A stretch of DNA of 64,000 nucleotides, taken from contig JAGZIN010000002.1 of the NCBI GenBank assembly GCA_018366195.1, positions 124,001-188,000 on the forward strand, given 5' to 3'. A program made the position numbers and the translations under genes. The DNA comes from Butyricicoccus pullicaecorum (GTDB lineage: Bacteria; Bacillota; Clostridia; Oscillospirales; Butyricicoccaceae). Under the pieces are notes generated by a model. That model was not told the origin of the DNA, did no database searches, and saw nothing but the letters and a program-made list of their open reading frames with translations. This document shows, one piece after another, positions 35,292 through 44,982 of the stretch (the stretch's first letter is position 1; each line of letters begins with the position of its first letter).

Positions 35292-37292
35292 TTGGATAAA
35301 CGACTAAAAAAACTATTAGAACCAAGTTACCAAGTCTATTTTATGGTGTTCCTGTTGTTTTCTGTGGCATGTGCCTATATTTCTGTGGCAATTGCCATCA
35401 TTGGAATTGCACTCGATGGGTTTCTGTTTTTGGCATATCATTACCGTGAACGCACACGCCGCAGGGACATTATTCGATATATGCAGACCGTCACCTTGTC
35501 CGTGGGAGATGCTGCACAGGCGTCCATTACCCATTTTCCCATGCCAGCGGTGATTGTACAGGCTGCAACCGGAGAGATTATCTGGACAAATGATGCTTTT
35601 GCAGAGAGTACAGGGTGCTTTGATTCAGCGCTCAGTGAGAACCTCATGGACTTGGCACCGGATTTCGATACCCATTGGCTGGTTGAGGGAAAGGCACAGT
35701 ATCCGGGAGAGGTACGCATCGGAAAAAATGTATTTTGGGCGTTTGGCAATCTGTTGTCTGCTGACAAAAACCGTCCGGAAGAAGTGCTGATGCTTATTTA
35801 CTTTGTGCCCTGTACAGAGCTCATCGAAATGCGTGACGCTTACAGCCGCAGCCGTCCCGTGGTTGCAATCATTTCAATCGACAACTATGAGGAACTGATA
35901 AAAGAAGCAACGGATTTGGAAAAATCCAGCATGATGGCGGATATCAACCGTAAAATCGGCGAATGGACGCAGGATAGTCAGGCGCTCTTGCGCAAATATG
36001 ACCGCGATAAATATATTTTTGTGTTGGAAGAAGCCCAGTTTGAAAAGCTGCAAGAGAAAAAGTTCAGTGTCTTGCAGGACGTGCGCAGCATTCAAAGCCG
36101 TTCGGGCATTGTCGCTACGCTGTCCATTGGCATTGGCAAGGACGGCGAAAGCTATGAGGAAAACTGGCGCAATGCAAGCGTTGCCCTTGACATGGCGCTG
36201 TCTCGCGGCGGCGACCAAGCGGTCATCAAGACACGCTACAATTTCGACTTTTTTGGTGGACTTTCCAAGGAACTGGAAAAACGCACCAAGGTCAAGTCCC
36301 GTGTGCTGGCAAATGCACTCGTACAGCTCATTCGAGACTCCTCTCAGGTTATGATTATGGGGCATAAAATGAGCGATATGGACGCCTTTGGCGCAGCAGT
36401 CGGCATGGCATGTGCGGTTCGGCATCGGGAAAAACCGGTACATATCGTCATCAATCAAGATAAGACGATGGCACAGAACCTCATTGAAAAAATCAAGGCA
36501 GTACCGGAATATGAAGATTTGCTCATGAGTCCAGATGAAGCTATGGTACAGTGTGATTTTAACACCCTGCTCATTGTGGTGGATACCAATCGTCCGGATT
36601 ATGTGGAATCTCTGCCGCTTTTGGAGTCCATCAATAAGGTTGCAGTCATCGACCACCATCGCCGTGCAGCAAGCTATATCGAAAACTTTGCGCTCAATCT
36701 GCATGAGCCGTATGCCTCCTCAACCTGTGAGCTGGTGAGTGAAATGCTGCAATATATGGTTCCAACCAGCGATATCCTAAAGGCAGAGGCGGAATGTATG
36801 CTTGCCGGACTGTATCTCGATACCAAGGGATTTTCCGTCAAGACTGGTGTCAGAACCTTTGAAGCAGCGGCGTATCTCAAGCGTGCCGGTGCTGATATGG
36901 GCGAGGTCATGAAGCTGTTTCAGTCAAACTTTGATGAGTATATTGCCCAGCAGCGAATCATTGCGGGGGCAGCGGATTGCGGCGAAGGCATTGTGCTTGC
37001 TGTGACCGAGGAAGAGGTAGACCGTGTGACAGCGGCCAAGGCGGCAGACAGTCTGCTCAAAATCAACGGCGTGAATGCTTCGGTTGTCGTATTCCGTGCG
37101 GGAGACGATGTACTGGTTTCGGCGCGCTCCAACGGTACGGTCAATGTACAGCTTCTCATGGAGCAGCTGGGCGGCGGCGGCAACCATTCTTCGGCGGGCG
37201 CACAGATCATGCATGGTTCGGTGCGTGAGGTCAAGGCAGATGCGGAAAATGCGATTCGTCGTTATCAGGAAAATGAGGACGGCGACAATTAA
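35292..37292 (+). CDS. gdpP: Cyclic-di-AMP phosphodiesterase GdpP
   Basis: The protein is 666 residues. Two membrane helices (about residues 14-52) are followed by a PAS-like domain (TGEIIWTNDAF), a degenerate GGDEF domain (SRGGDQAVIK where GG(D/E)EF is expected), and DHH/DHHA1 domains. The last carry GHKMSDMDAFGAA, VVDTNRP, VIDHHRR and GGGGNHSSAGAQ. GdpP hydrolyses c-di-AMP and so affects potassium and cell-wall homeostasis. It starts with TTG at 35292 after AAAGGGGGGA. It leads the classical gdpP-rplI-dnaB cluster. Confidence 0.96.
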   Translation: MDKRLKKLLEPSYQVYFMVFLLFSVACAYISVAIAIIGIALDGFLFLAYHYRERTRRRDIIRYMQTVTLSVGDAAQASITHFPMPAVIVQAATGEIIWTNDAFAESTGCFDSALSENLMDLAPDFDTHWLVEGKAQYPGEVRIGKNVFWAFGNLLSADKNRPEEVLMLIYFVPCTELIEMRDAYSRSRPVVAIISIDNYEELIKEATDLEKSSMMADINRKIGEWTQDSQALLRKYDRDKYIFVLEEAQFEKLQEKKFSVLQDVRSIQSRSGIVATLSIGIGKDGESYEENWRNASVALDMALSRGGDQAVIKTRYNFDFFGGLSKELEKRTKVKSRVLANALVQLIRDSSQVMIMGHKMSDMDAFGAAVGMACAVRHREKPVHIVINQDKTMAQNLIEKIKAVPEYEDLLMSPDEAMVQCDFNTLLIVVDTNRPDYVESLPLLESINKVAVIDHHRRAASYIENFALNLHEPYASSTCELVSEMLQYMVPTSDILKAEAECMLAGLYLDTKGFSVKTGVRTFEAAAYLKRAGADMGEVMKLFQSNFDEYIAQQRIIAGAADCGEGIVLAVTEEEVDRVTAAKAADSLLKINGVNASVVVFRAGDDVLVSARSNGTVNVQLLMEQLGGGGNHSSAGAQIMHGSVREVKADAENAIRRYQENEDGDN

Positions 37293-37355
37293 CAGTTTGG
37301 TTATACCTATTTCAGAATATAACAGAGATTTCAAGAATGATGGAGGATTTTTACA

Positions 37356-37799
37356 ATGAAAGTTATTCTCAAGGCAGACGTGAAGGGTCAGGGCAAAAAG
37401 GGAGAAATGATTGATGTCAGCGAAGGCTACGGCAGAAATTTCCTGCTGCCGCGCGGGCTGGCTGTGATTGCAAATGCAGATAATATGAATCTCAAGCGTC
37501 AGGCTGATGAAGCAGCCGCACATCGGGCGGCGGTAGAAAAGGCAGCAGCGGAGGAATACGCTGCAAAGCTCAAGACGGTGCGCGTAAAGATTCCCGCAAA
37601 GGGCGGCTCCGGCGGCAGACTGTTTGGTGCAGTGACGGCAAAGGAGGTATCCGAGTGCCTCAAGAAGCAGCATGACATAGACGTTCCGAAGAATAAAATC
37701 GTCATGGAACAAATCAAGACATTTGGAACAACCATTGTAAAGGCAAAGCTCTATCCTGAGATTGTTGCAGAAATTACAGTGGACGTGGTAGAAGCATAA
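37356..37799 (+). CDS. rplI: 50S ribosomal protein bL9
   Basis: The protein is 147 residues. The N-terminal domain begins MKVILKADVKGQGKKGE, with VSEGYGRNFLLPRGLA characteristic of bL9. A long connecting helix rich in Ala and Glu follows, then a C-terminal domain with GGRLFGAVTAKEVSE. It is the usual neighbour of gdpP and dnaB in Firmicutes. Confidence 0.97.
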   Translation: MKVILKADVKGQGKKGEMIDVSEGYGRNFLLPRGLAVIANADNMNLKRQADEAAAHRAAVEKAAAEEYAAKLKTVRVKIPAKGGSGGRLFGAVTAKEVSECLKKQHDIDVPKNKIVMEQIKTFGTTIVKAKLYPEIVAEITVDVVEA

Positions 37800-37821
37800 T
37801 CCGGAAAGGAAGGAACAAGCT

Positions 37822-39156
37822 GTGGCAGATGAACTGCTGTCAAGGCAATTGCCGCAGAGTCTGGAGGCGGAGCAGGCGGTAATTGGCTCGATGTTGATTG
37901 ACCCTGCCTGTGTCACGGAGGTCATTGAACTGCTTCGTCCGGAGGATTTTTATGCGGAGGAGCATCAGCACATTTTTGAAACCATTTATTTGATGTTCAA
38001 TAATGGGCTGAAAATTGACCCCGTTACCGTTCTCGACCGGCTCAAGGCACAGGGGTATTATGATGAAGCCGGTGGGCGTGCCTATTTGATGCAGCTGATG
38101 GAGGTCACTCCGACCTCTGCCAATGTGAAGGAATATGCGTCAATCGTGCGCGACAAGAGTATGCTCCGTGCCATTGCAGAGGTATCGGGAGAAATCCAGA
38201 CACTCGCTTTGACCGGAGCGGGTGCGGCTTCTGAAATTGCGGAGCTGGCAGAACAAAAAATCTATCAGGTGCGGCAAGGCAGAGAAATCAAGGGTCTGTC
38301 GCATATCAAGTCGGTCATTATGGACCTTTATGCACAGCTGGACGAGCGCAGCCGTTCGAACAGCGATATTCCGGGGCTTACAACCGGTTTTCGTGAGCTG
38401 GATCAGGCGCTGACCGGTTTGAACAAGTCAGACCTGATTTTGGTGGCAGCCCGTCCAGGTATGGGTAAGACCGCGTTTGCACTCAATATTGCCTTGGGTG
38501 CTGCCAAGGCGTCCGAAAAAGATGTTGTGGTCTTCCAGCTGGAAATGAGCAAGGACCAGCTCGCTTCCCGCTTTCTCGCCAGTGAAGCGCTGTTGGATTC
38601 CCATAAGCTCAAAACAGGCAATCTGGGGCAGGAGGACTGGGTGAAAATTGCGCGGGCAACCAGTGTGCTCGCAAAGACCCACATCTATGTAGATGATAAC
38701 CCTTCCATTACAGTGGCAGAAATCAAGGCGAAATGCCGCCGTTTGGGAGAAAATCTGGGGCTTATCGTCATCGACTATATTCAGCTCATGCAGTCGGGCG
38801 GAAAACGCAGCGAAAACCGTGTGCAGGAGGTTGCAGAGATTTCTCGAAGCCTGAAAATTATGGCAAAAGAGCTGAATGTTCCGGTTGTGTGTTTGTCGCA
38901 GCTGTCGCGTGCCGCGGAACAGCGTGCCGATAAGCGCCCCATGCTTTCGGATTTGCGTGAATCCGGTGCCATTGAGCAGGACGCAGATATTGTCATGTTC
39001 ATTTACCGCGATGACTATTATGATGCCGAAAGCGAATCGAAAAATGTGGCGGAAATTATCATTGCAAAAAATCGCCATGGAGCAACTGCAACCGTGGAGC
39101 TGCAATGGATTGGTCAATATACGACGTTTTCGTCTCGCGACCGGATTCACACATGA
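37822..39156 (+). CDS. dnaB: Replicative DNA helicase DnaB
   Basis: The protein is 444 residues from GTG 37822, behind AAAGGAAGG. The N-terminal domain LPQSLEAEQAVIGSML interacts with primase. The RecA-like motor has Walker A ARPGMGKTAFALN near residue 212, the H1a FQLEMSKDQL, Walker B VIDYIQLMQ, and a terminal MFIYRDDYY. It unwinds DNA at the replication fork. The stop overlaps the tilS start (ATGA, 39153-39156). Confidence 0.97.
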   Translation: MADELLSRQLPQSLEAEQAVIGSMLIDPACVTEVIELLRPEDFYAEEHQHIFETIYLMFNNGLKIDPVTVLDRLKAQGYYDEAGGRAYLMQLMEVTPTSANVKEYASIVRDKSMLRAIAEVSGEIQTLALTGAGAASEIAELAEQKIYQVRQGREIKGLSHIKSVIMDLYAQLDERSRSNSDIPGLTTGFRELDQALTGLNKSDLILVAARPGMGKTAFALNIALGAAKASEKDVVVFQLEMSKDQLASRFLASEALLDSHKLKTGNLGQEDWVKIARATSVLAKTHIYVDDNPSITVAEIKAKCRRLGENLGLIVIDYIQLMQSGGKRSENRVQEVAEISRSLKIMAKELNVPVVCLSQLSRAAEQRADKRPMLSDLRESGAIEQDADIVMFIYRDDYYDAESESKNVAEIIIAKNRHGATATVELQWIGQYTTFSSRDRIHT

Positions 39157-40487
39157 GTCTGACCGAACAAACAGCGCAAACAATTGCGCAGTATCAAATG
39201 CTGAAGCCGGAGCAAAAGGTTTTGGTGGCGCTGTCCGGCGGCGCCGACTCGGTGGCTCTGCTGCTTGTCCTGCGGGAGCTGGGCTACCCGGTATATGCGT
39301 ATCATTTGAATCATTGTCTGCGCGGTGCAGAATCGGAGCATGATGCAGAATTTGTACACAGCCTGTGCAGGAAGCTGCAGATTGCGTGTACGATAGAACG
39401 GGAAGCAGTACAAAGTTATGCGCAGCAGGTGGGAGAAAGCATTGAGACCGCCGCAAGAAGGCTGCGCTATGAACGCCTGAGACAATGTGCACAAAAGCAG
39501 GGCATCGAGCGCATTGCAACGGCTCATACCGCAGATGATAATTTGGAAACCATGCTGTTTCATTTGGCACGCGGAACGGGAGCGAAGGGCATGGCTGGAA
39601 TCCCACCGGTGCGCGGCAATGTGATTCGTCCGATTTTTCGTGCGGTGCGCACGGAAATCGAGTCCTATCTGCAAGCCGCAGGACAGAGCTTTGTAACAGA
39701 CAGTTCGAATTTGACGTTGGACTACACACGCAATCGAATCCGTCATGCAGTGGTTCCGGTTTTGCGGCAAATCAATCCCCAGTGTGCAGGCGCGGCTGCG
39801 CGGCTTGCACAGCAGCTGCGGGAAGATGATGGGGCACTGCGTATGTTCGCACAGCAGGCGCTTGTCAACGGCAAAACCCCGCAGGGGATTGCGATGGATG
39901 CGTTTGATACCGTTCCGGCGGTACAAAGCCGAATGCTCATGCAGCTTTTGACTGATGCGGGGGTGCCGATGCAGCAGATATCTGCGCGGCATATCCGTCT
40001 GCTCACTGCCTTGCTGACAGCAGGCGATTTTCGCAGCTGCTCTCTCCCTGCGGGCTTCCGCGCTTATCGGGAGCAGAATTGTCTGCGCATAATCCATGAA
40101 CCGGAGCGGCCGCCAATCCCACTATTTGATGGGTTTTCGGCACGGCTCTGGGATACTGCAACCAAACTCACAATCACCAGAAAAAAACCAGATGAAGTTT
40201 TTCCAAAAACATGCGATACTTTTCAGGTAGATTGTGGTACAATAAAATTCGGTACGTTGACAGCGCGTGTGATGCGTTCGGGAGATTGGCTCAGGCTTTC
40301 CGAGGCGCGTGGCGCTCGGCAGCTCAAGCGTATCTTTGCTGACCGGCACATACCGCCATCTGTACAGGCACGCCTTGCGGTTTTGGAGGACTGTCAGGGA
40401 ATCATTGCTGTGCAGTCGGTTGGTGCTGCGTATGACCGTATTCCGTGTGGGAATGACATATTAGAAATCCGTTTTGAGGGGTTGTAA
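39153..40487 (+). CDS. tilS: tRNA(Ile)-lysidine synthase
   Basis: The protein is 444 residues from ATG 39153, overlapping the dnaB stop. The PP-loop ATP motif LSGGADSVALL lies near residue 29, with YHLNHCLRGAESEHDAEF and ATAHTADDNLETMLFHL. C-terminal TilS domains follow. It converts the C34 wobble base of tRNA-Ile(CAU) to lysidine so that it reads AUA. The position before hpt and ftsH is the standard Firmicutes order. Confidence 0.96.
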   Translation: MSLTEQTAQTIAQYQMLKPEQKVLVALSGGADSVALLLVLRELGYPVYAYHLNHCLRGAESEHDAEFVHSLCRKLQIACTIEREAVQSYAQQVGESIETAARRLRYERLRQCAQKQGIERIATAHTADDNLETMLFHLARGTGAKGMAGIPPVRGNVIRPIFRAVRTEIESYLQAAGQSFVTDSSNLTLDYTRNRIRHAVVPVLRQINPQCAGAAARLAQQLREDDGALRMFAQQALVNGKTPQGIAMDAFDTVPAVQSRMLMQLLTDAGVPMQQISARHIRLLTALLTAGDFRSCSLPAGFRAYREQNCLRIIHEPERPPIPLFDGFSARLWDTATKLTITRKKPDEVFPKTCDTFQVDCGTIKFGTLTARVMRSGDWLRLSEARGARQLKRIFADRHIPPSVQARLAVLEDCQGIIAVQSVGAAYDRIPCGNDILEIRFEGL

Positions 40488-40489
40488 AG

Positions 40490-41035
40490 ATGATGAAAGA
40501 CGATATTCAACAAGTACTGTATTCAGAGGAGCAGCTGGCAGAAAAGGTTGCCGAGCTGGGTGCCCGCATCAGCGAGGACTATGCAGACAAGAATCCGCTG
40601 ATTGTCAGCGTGCTCAAGGGCTCTTATGTTTTCATGGCGGATTTGACCCGTAAAATCACCATTCCGTGCAATATCGACTTTATGGCGGTATCCAGCTATG
40701 GTGCGGGGACCAAAACGACTGGAGAGGTACAAATCATTAAGGATATTGGAAGCAAAATTGACGGACGCCATTTGGTGATCGTGGAGGATATTCTCGATTC
40801 CGGCGTGACACTCAATTTCTTAATCAAAATCCTAAAGGCACGCGGGGCAGCGTCCATTCGCTTGTGTACGCTGCTGTCCAAGCCGGAGCGCCGCAAGGTC
40901 GAGGTTCCAGTCGATTATCTGGGCTTTGAGATTCCAGATGCGTTTGTAGTAGGTTATGGACTGGATTATGCAGAAAAATATCGCAATCTGCCGTATATCG
41001 GTATTTTGAAGCCCGCTGTTTATGGCGGAGAATAA
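40490..41035 (+). CDS. hpt: Hypoxanthine phosphoribosyltransferase
   Basis: The protein is 181 residues. The PRPP-binding motif VIVEDILDSGVTL lies near residue 97, with SVLKGSYVFMADL near the N-terminus and DYLGFEIPDAFVVGYGLDY near the C-terminus. It salvages hypoxanthine and guanine to nucleotides. It starts 2 bases after the tilS stop. ATG 40490 and ATG 40493 are both possible. Confidence 0.96.
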   Translation: MMKDDIQQVLYSEEQLAEKVAELGARISEDYADKNPLIVSVLKGSYVFMADLTRKITIPCNIDFMAVSSYGAGTKTTGEVQIIKDIGSKIDGRHLVIVEDILDSGVTLNFLIKILKARGAASIRLCTLLSKPERRKVEVPVDYLGFEIPDAFVVGYGLDYAEKYRNLPYIGILKPAVYGGE

Positions 41036-41071
41036 GGTGGTATCCGAACGGATACAGCGACGAAAGGAGAG

Positions 41072-43087
41072 TTGGAAACCAATTTGAAAGGGAAAATGAA
41101 GGGCTTTGGCCTGTATTTGATTATTACCCTTCTGCTGCTCAGTGCGGTAACCTACATGCTGAGTACAGGAAACAAAAGCCAAGAGGTACAGTATTCTGAG
41201 GTCGTTTCCATGTTTGAACGAGAACGGGTGCAGGCGTTCGAATATAACGATGGGACGCTGCATCTTGTCCTCAGTGATGGAAAAAAGCTGACAGCAAAGG
41301 TACCTTATCTGGATTTGTTCTATGCCGATTTGGGAAAGCTCATTGATGAACAGCGAGCAGCCGGAATCCTAAAGGAATATACCTATAAAACGGTAGAAAT
41401 GCCTTGGTGGGCAAGCTTTGTGCCGTATCTTATCGTGCTGGTGCTCTTTGGACTGCTGTGGTATTTCATGATGAACAAACAGGGGGGCGGCGGCGGCAGC
41501 CCCATGCAGTTCGGCAGAGCACGTGTCAAAATGGCAAGCGATGACAAGAAAAAGGTCACATTTGATGATGTGGCAGGTGCAGACGAAGAAAAGGCTGAGC
41601 TGCAGGAGATTGTGGAGTTTCTCAAGAATCCACGCAAATTTATTGACATTGGTGCACGTATTCCCAAGGGCGTTTTGCTCGTTGGCCCTCCGGGTACGGG
41701 TAAAACCCTGATTGCAAAGGCGGTTGCTGGAGAAGCAGGCGTTCCGTTCCTGTCGATTTCCGGTTCGGACTTTGTAGAGCTGTATGTCGGCGTCGGTGCT
41801 TCGCGCGTGCGTGACCTTTTTGAGCAGGCAAAGAAGAGTGCACCTGCAATCGTATTCATTGACGAAATTGATGCCGTTGGCAGACAGCGCGGTGCTGGTC
41901 TTGGCGGCGGCCATGACGAGCGGGAGCAGACGCTGAACCAGCTGCTTGTTGAAATGGACGGTTTTGGCGTCAATGAGGGTGTTATCGTCATTGCGGCAAC
42001 CAACCGTAAGGATATTTTGGACAATGCGCTGCTGCGTCCCGGACGTTTTGACCGGCAGGTTTATGTCGGTGCGCCCGATGTCGTCGGCCGTGAGGCAATT
42101 CTCAAGGTGCATGCACGGGGCAAGCAGTTTGACCCTGATGTAGATTTTAAGTCGATTGCCAAGACAACGACCGGATTTACAGGTGCGGATTTGGAAAACC
42201 TGCTCAATGAAGCAGCACTTTTGGCGGCACGCCGCAATAAAAAGTTTATCACCACCGAAGAAATTGAGCAGTCCTTGCTCAAGGTTGTCATGGGCGTGGA
42301 AAAGAGGACACGTATTGTCAATGAGGAGGACCAAAAGCTGACTGCCTACCATGAGGCAGGTCATGCAATTGCCTTCCATGTGCTGCCCACACAGGACCCA
42401 GTACACCATGTAACCATTATCCCGCGCTCCAATGGCGCTGGCGGCTTTACCATGCCGCTGCCAAAGGAGGACAACGCATATCGTACCCGCCGCTATATGG
42501 AGGAGCATTTGATTGTTTCTCTTGCAGGACGTGTGGCTGAGGAAATCTTTATGGACGATATCAGCACCGGTGCGTATGGGGATATCAAGCAGGCAACGGC
42601 AATGGCACGTGCAATGGTCATCAACTATGGCTTCAGCGACAAGATTGGACCCATTGACTATGATGCACAGGGCGGAGAGATTTTCTTGGGTCGTGATTTC
42701 GCGGCCGGACAGGGCTACTCCGACGCCAAGGCGGCTGAAATTGATGAAGAGATTCACCGCCTGATTCAAGAGGCAAATACACGCTGTCATAAGCTTTTGG
42801 AGGAGAACCGCGAACAGCTGATACGGGTCGCAGAATATCTGCGCCGCAATGAAACCATTGACGGAGAGACCTTCTGTAAGCTGTATGAGGGAGAGAACGT
42901 TCCTGACCGAACGACACCCTCGGAACGTGAACTCAAGGGTGTGAATGTAGACATCACACTGGAAGCAGATGCACAAGAAGTACTTGCTGCGCAGAAACAG
43001 GCTGATGCTGCTCCGGAATCGGAAAACGAAAGTACAGAACCCGATAAAAAGCCGGATACCACGTTCCCTGAGGACACACAAAACTAA
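41072..43087 (+). CDS. ftsH: ATP-dependent zinc metalloprotease FtsH
   Basis: The protein is 671 residues. Two membrane segments (about residues 12-30 and 113-133) flank an extracellular domain. The AAA domain has Walker A GPPGTGKT near residue 208, Walker B IVFIDEIDAVG, and the SRH around NRKDILDNALLRPGRFDRQ. The zinc site HEAGH is near 430. It degrades membrane and regulatory proteins. The C-terminal 60 residues are Glu/Asp/Thr-rich. TTG 41072 lies only 2 bases after AAGGAG; TTG 41084 or ATG 41096 may be the true start. Confidence 0.96.
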   Translation: METNLKGKMKGFGLYLIITLLLLSAVTYMLSTGNKSQEVQYSEVVSMFERERVQAFEYNDGTLHLVLSDGKKLTAKVPYLDLFYADLGKLIDEQRAAGILKEYTYKTVEMPWWASFVPYLIVLVLFGLLWYFMMNKQGGGGGSPMQFGRARVKMASDDKKKVTFDDVAGADEEKAELQEIVEFLKNPRKFIDIGARIPKGVLLVGPPGTGKTLIAKAVAGEAGVPFLSISGSDFVELYVGVGASRVRDLFEQAKKSAPAIVFIDEIDAVGRQRGAGLGGGHDEREQTLNQLLVEMDGFGVNEGVIVIAATNRKDILDNALLRPGRFDRQVYVGAPDVVGREAILKVHARGKQFDPDVDFKSIAKTTTGFTGADLENLLNEAALLAARRNKKFITTEEIEQSLLKVVMGVEKRTRIVNEEDQKLTAYHEAGHAIAFHVLPTQDPVHHVTIIPRSNGAGGFTMPLPKEDNAYRTRRYMEEHLIVSLAGRVAEEIFMDDISTGAYGDIKQATAMARAMVINYGFSDKIGPIDYDAQGGEIFLGRDFAAGQGYSDAKAAEIDEEIHRLIQEANTRCHKLLEENREQLIRVAEYLRRNETIDGETFCKLYEGENVPDRTTPSERELKGVNVDITLEADAQEVLAAQKQADAAPESENESTEPDKKPDTTFPEDTQN

Positions 43088-43093
43088 AGAGTG

Positions 43094-43147
43094 AAAAGAC
43101 TGCATACTGTGTTTGACAGAATTTGACCGGTATGCGGTCTTTTTTTC
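43094..43147 (+). terminator. Rho-independent terminator after ftsH
   Basis: AAAAGACTGCATAC pairs with GTATGCGGTCTTTT across a loop of about 22 bases, and the downstream arm runs into a T tract. Confidence 0.75.
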
Positions 43148-43270
43148 GTCTGCCGCTCACCATGGGACGAGCTGCACGGCATAAGAGACTGCTCTGGAAA
43201 AAACGCAATCTCCCCTATATATGCACAAAAAAAGACATTGGGGACAGGCGAAAATATGACAATATGCCGT

Positions 43271-43299
43271 TTGAAATCTGTCGGTTTCTATGATATGAT
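43271..43299 (+). promoter_or_regulatory. Sigma-A promoter for the ACT-hom-thrB-lysC group
   Basis: TTGAAA (43271-43276), exactly 17 bases, TATGAT (43294-43299). It lies 43 bases before the ACT-protein start. No T-box or lysine/threonine riboswitch sequence is seen between it and the gene. Confidence 0.8.
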
Positions 43300-43342
43300 T
43301 AGGGGGTGCAAAAAAGACAGATGTACTTGTGGGGTGGACAGA

Positions 43343-43786
43343 ATGGAAAATGAACCCAAATATTATTTGGTTGAGCGGGTGCTTCTGCCGGAAGTCTTTC
43401 AAAAGGTCGTTCGGGCAAATGCCGCACTCAAGGCGGGTCACGTTCGCACGGCGAGCGAGGCGGCGCAGAGTGTGGGATTATCCCGCTCGGCATATTATAA
43501 ATATAAAGACGGAATCCGTCCGTTTTATGAGGCGGCACATGACCGCATTATTACATTTCATTTGATGCTCTCTGACAGACCTGGCGTGCTGTCCAGTATT
43601 TTGGGGTTGTTTGCCCGTGTTGGCGCCAATCTTTTAACCATCAATCAGAGTATTCCCATGAGCGGACAAGCGGCGGTCACAATCGCTGCCCGCACAGAGG
43701 AGATGAAATGTACCGTTGATGTATTGATGCAGCGCGCGGAAGCGTTGGACGGCGTCCTGCATATTGAAGTGGTGGCAAGCGAATAA
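43343..43786 (+). CDS. UPF0735 ACT domain-containing protein
   Basis: The protein is 147 residues from ATG 43343, the typical UPF0735 (YszB/PheB-like) length. An N-terminal helix-turn-helix-like part (ASEAAQSVGLSRSAYYKYKDG) precedes an ACT domain (TFHLMLSDRPGVLSSILGLF, then ANLLTINQSIPMSG). ACT domains bind amino acids and regulate metabolism. It sits 15 bases before hom, whose product lacks its own ACT domain as far as I can see. Confidence 0.9.
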   Translation: MENEPKYYLVERVLLPEVFQKVVRANAALKAGHVRTASEAAQSVGLSRSAYYKYKDGIRPFYEAAHDRIITFHLMLSDRPGVLSSILGLFARVGANLLTINQSIPMSGQAAVTIAARTEEMKCTVDVLMQRAEALDGVLHIEVVASE

Positions 43787-43801
43787 TGAGGAGGAAATGT
43801 T

Positions 43802-44962
43802 ATGTTAAAGGTTGCGGTAATGGGACATGGTACCGTCGGTTCGGGCGTGTATGATGTATTTGAAAAGAATGCGGAGCAGATTGCACACGCGGTCGGACAA
43901 GCCGTTGAGGTGAAATATGTGCTGGATTTGCGGGACTTTTCCGACCTGCATTATGCAGATAAATTTGTGAAGGATTTTTCTGTCATTGAAAATGACCCGG
44001 AAATTTTGGCGGTTGCCGAAGTCATGGGCGGTGTCGGTGCGGCGTATGAGTTCAGCAAGCGCTGCCTGAAAGCAGGAAAAAGTGTTTGCACCTCGAACAA
44101 GGAACTGGTTGCGACGCATGGAGAGGAGCTTTTGCAAATTGCAAAGGAAAACAATGTCAACTATCTGTTTGAAGCATCGGTTGGCGGCGGAATTCCGCTG
44201 ATTCGCCCCATGATGCAGTGTCTGGCGGCAAACCGAATCGAGGAAATCTGCGGTATCCTCAATGGCACGACAAACTATATCCTGACACAGATGATTCGAA
44301 ATGGGGTATCCTTTTCTCATGCACTCGAGGAAGCACAGCGCCATGGCTACGCGGAAAAGGACCCGACTGCGGACATCGAAGGAGATGATGCCTGCCGCAA
44401 AATCTGCATTTTGGCAGACCTCGCCTTTGGGGATAAAATCAATCCCGATGCCGTATCCTGTGAGGGCATTACCAATATCACGCTGGAAGATGTGGCGGCA
44501 GCGGACCGTATGGGTTATGCCATCAAGCTGTTAGGACGCGCAAAGCGTACCGAGAACGGCAAGGTATATGCGTTTGTTGCCCCGCATCTGCTTGCAAAGA
44601 CAATGCCGCTCGCAAGTGTAGAGGGCGTATTTAATGGCATTTCTGTCACCGGAAACATGGTGGGAGAGGTCATGTTCTATGGACGCGGCGCAGGCAAGCA
44701 TGCAACCGCATCTGCTGTGGCTGCCGATATGATGGACGCACTGGTGCATCGGGAAAAGCGCCGTCCGGTCGAGTGGGGGGACGGCTCCAAGCAGCTGCTG
44801 CTGCCGCTCGATGATTTGGAGAGTGCATGGTATGTGCGTGGTACCGTACCGGCAGAGCTGTGCACACAAACCACAGAGGGAGCTGCCATCACGGTTCCAA
44901 TGACCGCGGCAGAACGCAGACAAAAGCTGCCGGACGCACAGGGCGTTATGCGCGTTCTGTAA
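43802..44962 (+). CDS. hom: Homoserine dehydrogenase
   Basis: The protein is 386 residues. The NAD(P)-binding motif VAVMGHGTVGSGVYD begins it, with SNKELVATHG and the catalytic-domain text ASVGGGIPLI, ILNGTTNYIL and GYAEKDPTADIEGDDA. It reduces aspartate semialdehyde to homoserine. It is shorter than the 430-residue ACT-containing form, and the C-terminus shows no clear ACT domain. Cotranscription with an ACT protein, thrB and lysC is likely. Confidence 0.96.
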   Translation: MLKVAVMGHGTVGSGVYDVFEKNAEQIAHAVGQAVEVKYVLDLRDFSDLHYADKFVKDFSVIENDPEILAVAEVMGGVGAAYEFSKRCLKAGKSVCTSNKELVATHGEELLQIAKENNVNYLFEASVGGGIPLIRPMMQCLAANRIEEICGILNGTTNYILTQMIRNGVSFSHALEEAQRHGYAEKDPTADIEGDDACRKICILADLAFGDKINPDAVSCEGITNITLEDVAAADRMGYAIKLLGRAKRTENGKVYAFVAPHLLAKTMPLASVEGVFNGISVTGNMVGEVMFYGRGAGKHATASAVAADMMDALVHREKRRPVEWGDGSKQLLLPLDDLESAWYVRGTVPAELCTQTTEGAAITVPMTAAERRQKLPDAQGVMRVL

Positions 44963-44982
44963 AAAAAGGGGGAGCAGATACA

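Noticed and set aside
41369..43105. 578-residue reverse-strand frame opposite ftsH
   Set aside because: Antisense shadow of ftsH; composition is Cys/His-rich in the way of antisense frames.
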